In this document: positions 33,904 to 41,990 of the stretch, piece by piece
How the letters are laid out: each line of letters begins with the position of its first letter
Numbering within the stretch: the first letter of the stretch is position 1
DNA from: Citrobacter amalonaticus
Lineage (GTDB): Bacteria; Pseudomonadota; Gammaproteobacteria; Enterobacterales; Enterobacteriaceae
Assembly: GCF_002918555.1 (NCBI RefSeq)
Contig: NZ_PQMB01000001.1
Coordinates: forward strand, 62,087 to 126,086
Length of the DNA: 64,000 nt
Direction of reading: 5' to 3'
Program-made: the position numbers and the translations under genes
The notes under the pieces: model-generated
What the model was told of the DNA's origin: nothing
The model's database searches: none
What the model saw: only the letters and a program-made list of their open reading frames with translations

Positions 33904-36900
33904 TTAATGACTAATCAGACTGTCGATCTCAATCTCAATTTCCCGCATGACGGCAACAATCTTCTGTAATGCTTCCTGGCGTATTGCCAGAGGAAGATCG
34001 TCATGTCGCATAGATTCAAAAGGTTCGCATAGCGTCTGAAGAGCAGTAATGCCCAGAATTTGCGCCGAACCATGCAACCGGTGAAGGGCTCGCAAAAACA
34101 GCCGGGGTTCATCTTGCTCAACGGCTTTCTCGGCCGCCTGTAAATCGCTAAACGTTGCCTCGCGAAATGTTTCGAGTATCTCGTTCATTAATGCGCGATC
34201 GCCGCCGGTATTTTCCGTCAGGACATTGAATTTCAAATGCCGGATTGCGCAAGGAGACGAATAACCGGTTTCGATTTTGCTCAATTCATGCGTCAGTGTC
34301 TGAATCGACACGGGCTTAAACAGACACAAATTCATGCCGTTTTGCAGACACCTGTCGCGTGACTGTGGGAGCGCGCTGGCCGTCAGTCCCCATATTTGTA
34401 AATGAGGCTGCTGACGACGCAACGAAGCCGCAAGATCAAACCCGTCCTTCTTCGGCATATTCACATCGGTTATCAACAGGTCGTATGATGTTTTAGCCAG
34501 TCTGGCTTCGGCTTCCTCACCATCACACGCTTCATCCACGCTGTAACCAATGGCGTTCAACTGCCGCTTAAGCAGCAGGCGATTGGTCGGGTTGTCATCT
34601 GCTATCAAAATAGACAGACACGGCAGCGGCAACAGCGCACCCGGCGTGTCGCCATCCGGTAAAATTGACTGGCGGGCAGTCTCAACCGGCAGCGTTATGG
34701 TAAACGTGGTTCCTTGCGCCGGGACGCTCATCAGCTCCAGCGTACCGCCCATCAGCGTTACCAGCTCTTTGCAGATAAATAACCCCAGACCAGACCCCGT
34801 TTGTTGACGCCCACAGCGCCCCTGAGCGTAGCGACGAAACAGCCCGGCCTGCTCCTCTTCGCTAATCCCGCAGCCGGTGTCGCTAATGGCGATGGTCAGG
34901 GTACCGTGATTCTCCCCATCAGGTGTTAAACGGGCCGTCACATGAATGCTGCCCTGCCCGGTAAACTTCAGCGCATTGCCCACCAGGTTGGTGAGAATTT
35001 GCCGCAAAGCCTGCTGATCGACAAATACCCGCTCGTTTGCCGGCAACTGGCTAAGGCAAGCAAGCGTAACGCCTTTCTGCCTGGCTAAGGCATCGAAAGA
35101 GTGACACTGCAATTCAATGAGCTGCGAGAGATCCGTCCATTGAGGAACAACCTGGTATTTACCAGACTCAATCTTATCAACGTCCAGAATCTTACCGATC
35201 AGTCCAAGCAATGACTGGGCCGTCGCCCCGGTAAGAGCAATCGCCTCTTTTCGTTGTGCCGGGCTGAGTTCTGAGCTCGACAGTAATTCCAGAAAGCCCA
35301 CAATCGAGCTGACAGGGGTACGTAATTCATGGCTCATGCTCGCAAGAAAGCGACTTTTGGCCCTGGTTGCTTCAATCGCTTTATTCTTTTCGGTTTCCAG
35401 TTCCTGAGACAATGCCTCTTTGAGATGAAGCTGCTCTTCCAGCAGCCGCTGCGATTGTTTTCTTTTATTTACCTCACGGGAGAGAGAGATCCCCCAGATC
35501 AGACTAATCGCTATCAGCAACAGCGCAAACACCACCAGTTGATAGAACTGTTTGCTGTACCGACTCCAGATATCGACCTGCGTATTAGAAATTTTCGACC
35601 ACTTCTCCGTCATCTGCAAAATCTCACGTGGCGGTATCGCCTGCAGCGCTTTATCCATTACGGACTTCAACATGGGCTCGTGAGGAGAAATCGCAAAGTT
35701 CACCGACGCGCCAGGCATATCCGGAAGCCTGAAAAAGTGCATATTTTTCTGGTAGTCATGATCGACCATGAACCTTGCCGACAATTCGGTAGCAATTGCC
35801 GCGTCAACCTTGCCATCCCTGAGCATAGTCATCGCGACGCTGCCAGTATCAGCCTCAACCCAGGTGGCCTGCGGGTAGCGTTGTTTCAGGTCACTTTCCA
35901 AAACATGCCCGGCGGGCAACGCAATACGGATCGGTGTATTCAGTAACGAGTCAGCCGTTTCATCAAGGGAAGTGATAATCACAAATGCCACATTCATCAG
36001 CGGATCGCTAAAGGTCGAACTGGGCTGATTTTGATTAGTCAGGGTGATAGTGGGATACATATCCCATCGTTCGCCGCTTAATTGTTTTGTCTGTTCACTT
36101 TTGGTGTTTGCCAAAACCGGCTCAATATCAATCCCCGTTTGCAGATGAATAATATTCAGCAATTCGCCAAGAATTCCGCGTAACTCGCCGCTGCGATCGA
36201 CAAGCGTATAAGGCGGGTAATCTGGATTGATAAGAATGCGAATAGTATGTTTCTTCTTCAGCCACGCTTTTTCCCGATCGGTAAAAGGAACAGGCGCATT
36301 CAGAAAAGCAAGGTTACCGCGGTTCAGCCAGTTCTGCATGATCTGCATATGAATTTCATTACTGATTGACGTAACGAAACCATCAAGAATATTTCTTAAT
36401 ACCGGCTGGTCGTCCCTTACCACAAAATAATTATATTGCTCTTGTTTATCAAAGTAGTGCGTAATAACCAGTGATTGCGAAAAATATCGGGAGACACAAT
36501 GACTGCTGGTGATATTGTTACCAATATAATATTGGTTATCACCGTTCATTACCGACGCCATGGCCTGATACTCGTCGTCGTAAAATGAGACTTTAGCTTC
36601 AGGAAAAGCATCCTGGATAACATCAAGAAAAGGACAATCCCGCACACACGCGACGCTCACCTGATGCTCCGAGTTCAGCGGCAGCATGGTGTTTTTTAGC
36701 GAGGTCACGAGCGTCGGCAACGTAGTCAGTAATGCCGAAGTGCGCAATAAATGCCCGCCGACATCCTGTCGCCGGGACAGCTGAGTTATCAATGTATCTA
36801 CATCGTTACTGGCAAGTGCGGCCAGCGCTTCTTGCTCATTATCATACTGCTTTATAACAATTTTTAGATTGAGATTCTTTTGCATTAGCGCAAGATAATC

Positions 36901-37146
36901 CGCGTTGACTCCCCGATAATATTCACCGCTATTTTGATAAACAATAGGGGAGACTTCCGGTAACCAGGTGCCAACAACCAGGTTTTTTTTATGCGCCAGC
37001 CAGTTTGTTTCTTCCCTGTTCAGGCCGATATGTTGTACTGAGGTATTATAGTTACTTTTTAGCTCAACTTGTCGGGCTGAGCTTACACCCGTAGAAAACC
37101 CGATGGTAAATATGACCATCAAAAAAATAAACAAACGTTCCAGCAT
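33904..37146 (-). CDS. evgS: Hybrid sensor histidine kinase EvgS, PAS-less form
   Basis: Unorthodox phosphorelay kinase that activates EvgA. 1,080 residues. Signal peptide (1-24), two periplasmic Venus-flytrap SBP domains (about 40-275 and 290-520), membrane helix (about 536-557), short coiled coil, HisKA with His606 (SMSHELRTP), HATPase (N-box N724, GSGLGLFI), receiver with Asp894 (LLITDVNMPKKDG) and HPt with His1025 (LHRLHGSAQILG). E. coli EvgS has about 1,197 residues; the missing ~115 all fall between the membrane helix and HisKA, where its PAS domain lies. All phosphorelay residues are intact. Four bp after evgA. Confidence 0.93.
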   Translation of the reverse strand: MLERLFIFLMVIFTIGFSTGVSSARQVELKSNYNTSVQHIGLNREETNWLAHKKNLVVGTWLPEVSPIVYQNSGEYYRGVNADYLALMQKNLNLKIVIKQYDNEQEALAALASNDVDTLITQLSRRQDVGGHLLRTSALLTTLPTLVTSLKNTMLPLNSEHQVSVACVRDCPFLDVIQDAFPEAKVSFYDDEYQAMASVMNGDNQYYIGNNITSSHCVSRYFSQSLVITHYFDKQEQYNYFVVRDDQPVLRNILDGFVTSISNEIHMQIMQNWLNRGNLAFLNAPVPFTDREKAWLKKKHTIRILINPDYPPYTLVDRSGELRGILGELLNIIHLQTGIDIEPVLANTKSEQTKQLSGERWDMYPTITLTNQNQPSSTFSDPLMNVAFVIITSLDETADSLLNTPIRIALPAGHVLESDLKQRYPQATWVEADTGSVAMTMLRDGKVDAAIATELSARFMVDHDYQKNMHFFRLPDMPGASVNFAISPHEPMLKSVMDKALQAIPPREILQMTEKWSKISNTQVDIWSRYSKQFYQLVVFALLLIAISLIWGISLSREVNKRKQSQRLLEEQLHLKEALSQELETEKNKAIEATRAKSRFLASMSHELRTPVSSIVGFLELLSSSELSPAQRKEAIALTGATAQSLLGLIGKILDVDKIESGKYQVVPQWTDLSQLIELQCHSFDALARQKGVTLACLSQLPANERVFVDQQALRQILTNLVGNALKFTGQGSIHVTARLTPDGENHGTLTIAISDTGCGISEEEQAGLFRRYAQGRCGRQQTGSGLGLFICKELVTLMGGTLELMSVPAQGTTFTITLPVETARQSILPDGDTPGALLPLPCLSILIADDNPTNRLLLKRQLNAIGYSVDEACDGEEAEARLAKTSYDLLITDVNMPKKDGFDLAASLRRQQPHLQIWGLTASALPQSRDRCLQNGMNLCLFKPVSIQTLTHELSKIETGYSSPCAIRHLKFNVLTENTGGDRALMNEILETFREATFSDLQAAEKAVEQDEPRLFLRALHRLHGSAQILGITALQTLCEPFESMRHDDLPLAIRQEALQKIVAVMREIEIEIDSLISH

Positions 37147-37150
37147 TACT

Positions 37151-37765
37151 CTATCCTATTTTATTTCTTTGCGCATAATCATAAATTTCCATTAATGATG
37201 AACAATCTAATTTCTCCATCAAACGGCTTTTATAGGTGCTTACCGTTTTATTACTGATATTCATTTTGCTGGCAATCGTGCTGTAATCCATACCGTTAAG
37301 AATATAACGCAACACTTTCATTTCCTGGGTCGACAACGTATCAAGCTTATCCTGTTCGCTGACAGATGAGCCAGTAAAATGCTCAAGGGAAAAGGGAAAA
37401 TAGCTATAACCATTTTTTGCTGCTTCGATTGCGGCAAGAATATTATTCATACCTTCTTTTTTACTCACAAATCCGTTGGCACCGTATTCAGCGCTACGTT
37501 TGCCGTAAAAAAATTCATTTTTGGCTGATATGATAATGATTACACCCGTATAGCGCCGCTTTCGCAGTTGCTCCAGCACTTCGATGCCGCTGATGCCCGG
37601 AATATCCACATCAATAATCAGCAGCTCCGGCTTAGTTCTTTCAACGGTTTGAACCACGTGCTCCCCGCTGTCAAGCTCGGTGGTTACGGTAATACCATTA
37701 GTATCGAGTAAGTTGCGGATGGCTATGCGAGCTAATGGGTGATCGTCAACGATTATCGCGTTCAT
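37151..37765 (-). CDS. evgA: Response regulator EvgA
   Basis: NarL/FixJ-class regulator, 204 residues, very close to E. coli EvgA (IIVDDHPLA, GANGFVSKKEGMNNILAA, and the end YAQRNKIG). Phospho-acceptor Asp in LLIIDVDIPGISG; the LuxR-type HTH includes NISNKTVSTYKSRLMEKL. In E. coli it turns on acid-resistance and efflux genes (yfdX, ydeP, ydeO, emrKY, mdtEF). Upstream of evgS in one leftward transcript. emrKY, its E. coli neighbour, is absent; ogl lies upstream instead. Confidence 0.95.
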   Translation of the reverse strand: MNAIIVDDHPLARIAIRNLLDTNGITVTTELDSGEHVVQTVERTKPELLIIDVDIPGISGIEVLEQLRKRRYTGVIIIISAKNEFFYGKRSAEYGANGFVSKKEGMNNILAAIEAAKNGYSYFPFSLEHFTGSSVSEQDKLDTLSTQEMKVLRYILNGMDYSTIASKMNISNKTVSTYKSRLMEKLDCSSLMEIYDYAQRNKIG

Positions 37766-38002
37766 TGCGTATAAGAATCCCGATAAATAAAGAGAGGCGA
37801 TGGCTATCGAACAGGTGAGCCTTGAGCATTATAATTTATACAAATAAGGATTTATCAGATAAATCCTAACACATTCACCCGTGTATTTTATTGGTTTTTT
37901 ATAAAAACGAAGAATAATGCCTAAATGCAACACTGTATTTTACAAATTTTAAACCTTGAGCCTGTCTGAATATCAAACCCTTAACACAATCAAAGGGAAT
38001 AT

Positions 38003-38018
38003 TCCTACACGTGTAGGA
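38003..38018. promoter_or_regulatory. EvgA-type palindrome upstream of evgA
   Basis: TCCTACACGTGTAGGA is a perfect 16-bp palindrome, preceded by TT and followed by TAA. It agrees with the TTC(C/T)TACA...TGTA(G/A)GAA type of operator described for E. coli EvgA. It lies about 240 bp upstream of the evgA ATG, with promoter-like hexamers between, so it probably serves autoregulation. Confidence 0.65.
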
Positions 38019-38130
38019 TAAATCTCTCATTTATTATGATTCATTCTTATGACCGGGGTCATATAACCTGGGGACCGATCATCACAACTACGAAGGTGCG
38101 AGTAGCTACTGCTAACAGATTGCCTAAGTA

Positions 38131-38166
38131 AAAAGGCCAGGGAGCGATAGATCATCGTCCCTGGCC
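38131..38166 (-). terminator. Intrinsic terminator after ogl
   Basis: GGCCAGGGA and TCCCTGGCC arms with an inner CGAT/ATCG pairing. Read leftward the stem is followed by TTTTT. It lies about 60 bp past the ogl stop. Confidence 0.85.
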
Positions 38167-38226
38167 CTGAAAACGGCTTAATATTGACGGGTTAAGGTAA
38201 TGCCTCACCCCCTCTGACCGGAGCTT

Positions 38227-39396
38227 TTAAGCCTGTTTTAAAGCCCCGGGTATTTCAGCGATATAAATTGCCGGTACACCTTCAAAATCGCTGGTAAACA
38301 GCACCCCATCATCGCCAGGGGTAAATGAAGGATGGGGATGCGTTATCTGACGATCGCCGTCTAACACTTTCCATGAAGAATTGTGTTTACACAATTTTTG
38401 CGCCGACTTTGTCTTTGTATTCAGCACGTAAAGGAAAGGATCGTTTTCAATATCGTAACTATCGGCATCGGCCACATCAACCGGAGCATCAGCGCCATCG
38501 CCAACCATCAATGACCCATCGAAGTTACTCATCAGGTGAGAACAAGGAGGCATCACCATCACTTCTTCGTTTTCCAACGTGTCAGGATTTACCTTGTAGA
38601 TGACGCGATCGCGCTGACCTTTAAAGTAAGAAACATAGGCCATAGCGCTCCCGTCAGGGATCCAGAACTCATGAGTGCAGGACTCGCCCGGCGCATGTTC
38701 TTTAACTTTACGCACATTGCTGCCTGCTTCGTCCACCAGCCACATACGTGCATCAACCAGATCGTGTGGACCTTCATGACAAAAGCCTACGGTTGAATCA
38801 TCAAAGGGACGATAAATAGGATGCCCCAGCCACGCCTGATCCTGGTGGATCACTTCCAGCTCGCCCGTATCAATGTCCACTTTGATTAAGCGGCAGGTTG
38901 GCCTGGTATGGTAAAAATCAGCAAACTTTTCCCAGGAGGTCAGCGGTTGCCAGTCGCGTTTTAAAATTTCAATCCCCACAAGCTTAGTGCATGCTGAGTT
39001 TGCAACCCACGTACCGTAACCTTTCCATTCTTCATCAACGGTATAAATCACCCGCTCTTCCAGTGTTTCAAGGTCGACTTTCATCAGGCAACGCTCGTTT
39101 TTCACATAGAAGAAGGCGCTGTCGTCTGTGGCAATAAATCCGCCAAAGGTGTTATCGCCCTCACCTTGCGTCAGTTGAACAGCCTGTCGGGTTTCCCGAT
39201 TCAACAAGTAGTAGTTTCGGTTACCATCAAAATCGCCGGCAAAAAGCAGCTTTGTTCCGTCCTGGGTAAAGCACTTCTGGTAGAAGTAGTTGCGATGGCA
39301 GATAACATCAGTGGGAGTTAAACGCGTGACCTTGACCCCAGTATCACTATCAATAAGGGTTTCAAAGTTGAGCGTAATCACATCACCTTTAGCCAT
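38227..39396 (-). CDS. ogl: Oligogalacturonide lyase Ogl
   Basis: Cytoplasmic lyase (PL22) that splits digalacturonate and unsaturated digalacturonate into the keto-deoxyuronate DKI, the last depolymerising step of pectin catabolism. 389 residues, the family length (about 388). Seven-bladed propeller repeats such as LLFAGDFDGNRNYYLLNRET, with His-rich metal-site segments SCTHEFWIPDG, PPCSHLMSNFDG and QITHPHPSFTPGDDG. The ATG at 39396 has TTTTGGAG upstream; the extension to 39441 lies in the leader. 46 bp after the symporter gene. Confidence 0.92.
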   Translation of the reverse strand: MAKGDVITLNFETLIDSDTGVKVTRLTPTDVICHRNYFYQKCFTQDGTKLLFAGDFDGNRNYYLLNRETRQAVQLTQGEGDNTFGGFIATDDSAFFYVKNERCLMKVDLETLEERVIYTVDEEWKGYGTWVANSACTKLVGIEILKRDWQPLTSWEKFADFYHTRPTCRLIKVDIDTGELEVIHQDQAWLGHPIYRPFDDSTVGFCHEGPHDLVDARMWLVDEAGSNVRKVKEHAPGESCTHEFWIPDGSAMAYVSYFKGQRDRVIYKVNPDTLENEEVMVMPPCSHLMSNFDGSLMVGDGADAPVDVADADSYDIENDPFLYVLNTKTKSAQKLCKHNSSWKVLDGDRQITHPHPSFTPGDDGVLFTSDFEGVPAIYIAEIPGALKQA

Positions 39397-39442
39397 AATA
39401 AATCTCCAAAAAAGGCTGCCGAAGCAGCCATTAACAGTCAAA

Positions 39443-41212
39443 TTATTGGGAAGTTTTCAGCACGTGTTTTGCTGGCGCGTCAATCTGCGCACTTTTTCTG
39501 AGTCCATAGCCAACCGCGAAGACGGTTGCCGCACAGGCCAGGAATAACAAACGGCCCCAGAGTGGGTTAGGAATCAGCATCATCAGTGAGAGGCCTGCGG
39601 CCATGTAAATCACCAACGTTCCCAGTTTTGCACGCTGCATACGGTCCACAATGTCCTGGCCTTCTTCAGCCACGCATTCGGTATCAACATCGTTGAAAAA
39701 CTCGTCGGTAGATGCTTTGACGGTATCGCTCTCTTCCCGGTAGAACAGCATGGTCAGGCAGAAGAAACCTGCGGTGAAGATAAGGTGGGCAGCAATCGTA
39801 ATGATCGTGCGCAGTTCGCTGATTTCTCGACGGGTGATCTCTTCCACACCGAACCAGCCCATAACAACCTCTGGTGTGAAGATTGTCACCACTGACCAGG
39901 ACACAAACATCCCGACAATCACCGTTGCCCATGGTGCCCATTTCGGTGTTTTACGAATAATAATGCCCAGGAACAGCGGAACCAGAATCGGCGACTGGAG
40001 GAGCGTTGCAACCTGCATCATCAGATCGAACAGGCTAAGATGCTTCAGCGAGTTAAAGAACTGAGCCATCATAATCACCAGAATACCGTTCACCAGACAG
40101 GCAATCTGACCTGCGCGAAGCTGCTCTTTGTCGTTGGCCTTGCCCTTACGCACAATATTTGAGTAAAAGCTGCGCACAAAGATGCCGGAGTTACGGTTCA
40201 GCGCAGAGTCCATAGACGACATGGTTGCCGCAAACAGTCCCGCCATCAGCAGGCCCACCGTGCCAAGCGGCATGGCTTCACGCGCAAAGACCAGGTAGAC
40301 CGCATCGCTGGCTTTAGCGCCCAGCGAGGAATATTGCGTCGCGGCGTCCGGGTACAAAATGGCAGAAGCCCAGGGCGGAATAAACCAAATGATCGCGCCA
40401 AACACCATCATGGCAAGCGCCATTACCGCCGCTTTGCTGGCATTTTTGGAGTCTTTGGCGTTCAGGAATCGGTAGGATTCCTGCATGTTGTTGACACTTT
40501 GTAGCTGTTTTACCACAAAGAACAGGAAGGTACAGACCATCAGCAATGGATAGTTCATATCCGGGCCCATGAAGAAGCCACCCGGGAAGTTTTGAACGAT
40601 CTCAACCGGTCCCCCCACCAGATACAGCGCCACGCCGCCGCAGGCGATGGAGACAACAGCGACCACCAGCGTCTGAATGAAGTCAGAGGCAACAACGCCC
40701 CATGCACCGCTCAACATGGAAATAGCCAGAACAGCCAGCCCGGTTATCCAGATGGTGGTCACAATATCAGCGTTGAACACCGCAGACGCAAATACGCCCA
40801 GGCCATTGAGCCACACGCCAGCGTTGATAACGCTAAGAGGAATAATTATCCAGGTGAAAAACTGCTCGTTGGTACTGCCAAAACGACGTCTTACGGCTTC
40901 GGTCGGGGTATCAACACGCATCTGGCGAAAGCGACGTGCGAAATAAAAGTACGCAAAAACGTACGCCACCATATTACCGACAAACACCGCCAGCACGGCA
41001 AAGCCATCGTTAAAGGCTTTGCCTGCGGCACCGGTAAATGTCCAGGCAGAGAACTGGGTCATGAATGCCGTCGCCCCCACCATCCACCACAACATTTTGC
41101 CGCCCCCGCGGAAATAGTCGCTGGTACTGTTACTGGCCATCTTTTTAAAGATCAAGCTAATTGCCACCATAAGGGCAAAATAGCCCGCTATGACAAAATA
41201 ATCGTAGTTCAC
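39443..41212 (-). CDS. Sodium:solute symporter family transporter
   Basis: SSS/SLC5-type carrier of 589 residues with about 13-14 membrane helices. Markers: SDYFRGGGKMLWW (the SSS N-terminal motif), SAWTFTGAAGKAF and AGLFAATMSSMDSALNRNSGIF (the SSS signature with a Na+ site in helix 8). A long cytoplasmic loop (about 480-545) precedes the last helices. First gene of the leftward operon with ogl, so uptake of galacturonate or short oligogalacturonides is a reasonable inference. The substrate cannot be read from sequence. Confidence 0.88.
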   Translation of the reverse strand: MNYDYFVIAGYFALMVAISLIFKKMASNSTSDYFRGGGKMLWWMVGATAFMTQFSAWTFTGAAGKAFNDGFAVLAVFVGNMVAYVFAYFYFARRFRQMRVDTPTEAVRRRFGSTNEQFFTWIIIPLSVINAGVWLNGLGVFASAVFNADIVTTIWITGLAVLAISMLSGAWGVVASDFIQTLVVAVVSIACGGVALYLVGGPVEIVQNFPGGFFMGPDMNYPLLMVCTFLFFVVKQLQSVNNMQESYRFLNAKDSKNASKAAVMALAMMVFGAIIWFIPPWASAILYPDAATQYSSLGAKASDAVYLVFAREAMPLGTVGLLMAGLFAATMSSMDSALNRNSGIFVRSFYSNIVRKGKANDKEQLRAGQIACLVNGILVIMMAQFFNSLKHLSLFDLMMQVATLLQSPILVPLFLGIIIRKTPKWAPWATVIVGMFVSWSVVTIFTPEVVMGWFGVEEITRREISELRTIITIAAHLIFTAGFFCLTMLFYREESDTVKASTDEFFNDVDTECVAEEGQDIVDRMQRAKLGTLVIYMAAGLSLMMLIPNPLWGRLLFLACAATVFAVGYGLRKSAQIDAPAKHVLKTSQ

Positions 41213-41222
41213 AAAAAAACTC

Positions 41223-41241
41223 CTTGAAACGATGTTTTAAT
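41223..41241. promoter_or_regulatory. KdgR-type operator at the symporter start
   Basis: CTTGAAACGATGTTTTAAT matches 15 of 19 positions of the KdgR pattern AATRAAAYNYYRTTTYATT. It lies 10-29 bp upstream of the symporter ATG, where a repressor would block the pectin operon. Confidence 0.55.
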
Positions 41242-41286
41242 ATAAATGAATCATCTCACCAAAAATAATCAAAAACAGAGATAAAA

Positions 41287-41305
41287 ATCAAAACAACGGT
41301 TCATT
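41287..41305. promoter_or_regulatory. Second, weaker KdgR-type site
   Basis: ATCAAAACAACGGTTCATT matches about 15 of 19 positions of the KdgR pattern, 75 bp upstream of the symporter. Two operators in tandem are common in pectin regulons. Confidence 0.4.
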
Positions 41306-41326
41306 TTTTAGTGTTTGATATCGAGC

Positions 41327-41342
41327 CGTGATGAAGATCACA
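41327..41342. promoter_or_regulatory. CRP site upstream of the ogl operon
   Basis: CGTGATGAAGATCACA has the CRP form (T)GTGA-N6-TCACA with one mismatch, about 115 bp upstream of the symporter start. Catabolite control of pectin genes by CRP is well known. Confidence 0.6.
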
Positions 41343-41990
41343 GCCTTACATCTTGTATTTCACCTCATTTCGCCTTCGGAGGCGCAAAGTTGCTGCTTTT
41401 CGCAGCAATTTCACGAGGCCATACAAAACAGAAGAGATGCTTACCCTGTGCGCCACATCGCAGGAGACCTTGCTTTAGCTGTAGTTTTTTTGAACGGTGA
41501 TGGATGAATGTTGACTGATTCAGGTCATCAGAGTACGGGCTTTTACGGAACAAATGGTTGAAACGTTTGTTATCGATCGTTGCGGGAAGCGAAGAAGTTC
41601 ACATACTGCGCGTTGTCTTTCTGCATCGAAACGATACTGGCTTGGGTGCCTGAAACCGACTACTGCCGTGGCGCTGGCCTTCTCGCTCCGTGCCCGCACA
41701 TCCTGCCGAAGAGTCAAACTGCTCGTTATTTTTTTGAAAAGCTGTTTCATAAAAATTATACTACGGGTTTGTGTATGCGCTGATGCGGGTGAGATAAACA
41801 CCTGCACAGCATGAATACTATCACCATTTTCATGCAAAAAAGAACATTCTGCCCCTCTAAGCAATGGGTGGCATCTCGCAGAAAGGCACCCCCTGATGCG
41901 GAAATGGTTTAGCCGGAGCGGCTGGTAGCCCGGCGCTACTTTTGTCCCCGCTGAAAAATACAGAAGCATGAGTTCAACTTAAGGTTTGTT
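41343..41990. other. Gap between ogl operon and DUF294 gene
   Basis: About 650 bp. Open frames of 61-149 codons exist on both strands (for example 41520-41969, -), but none has a good ribosome site or a recognised domain. The right part must hold the promoter of the DUF294 gene. No gene called. Confidence 0.35.

Noticed and set aside
35329..35946. 205-codon plus-strand frame inside evgS
   Set aside because: Shadow of evgS, which is open and domain-complete on the minus strand.
41520..41969. 149-codon minus-strand frame before the DUF294 gene
   Set aside because: No good ribosome site, no recognised motif, and it overlaps the promoter region needed by the DUF294 gene.
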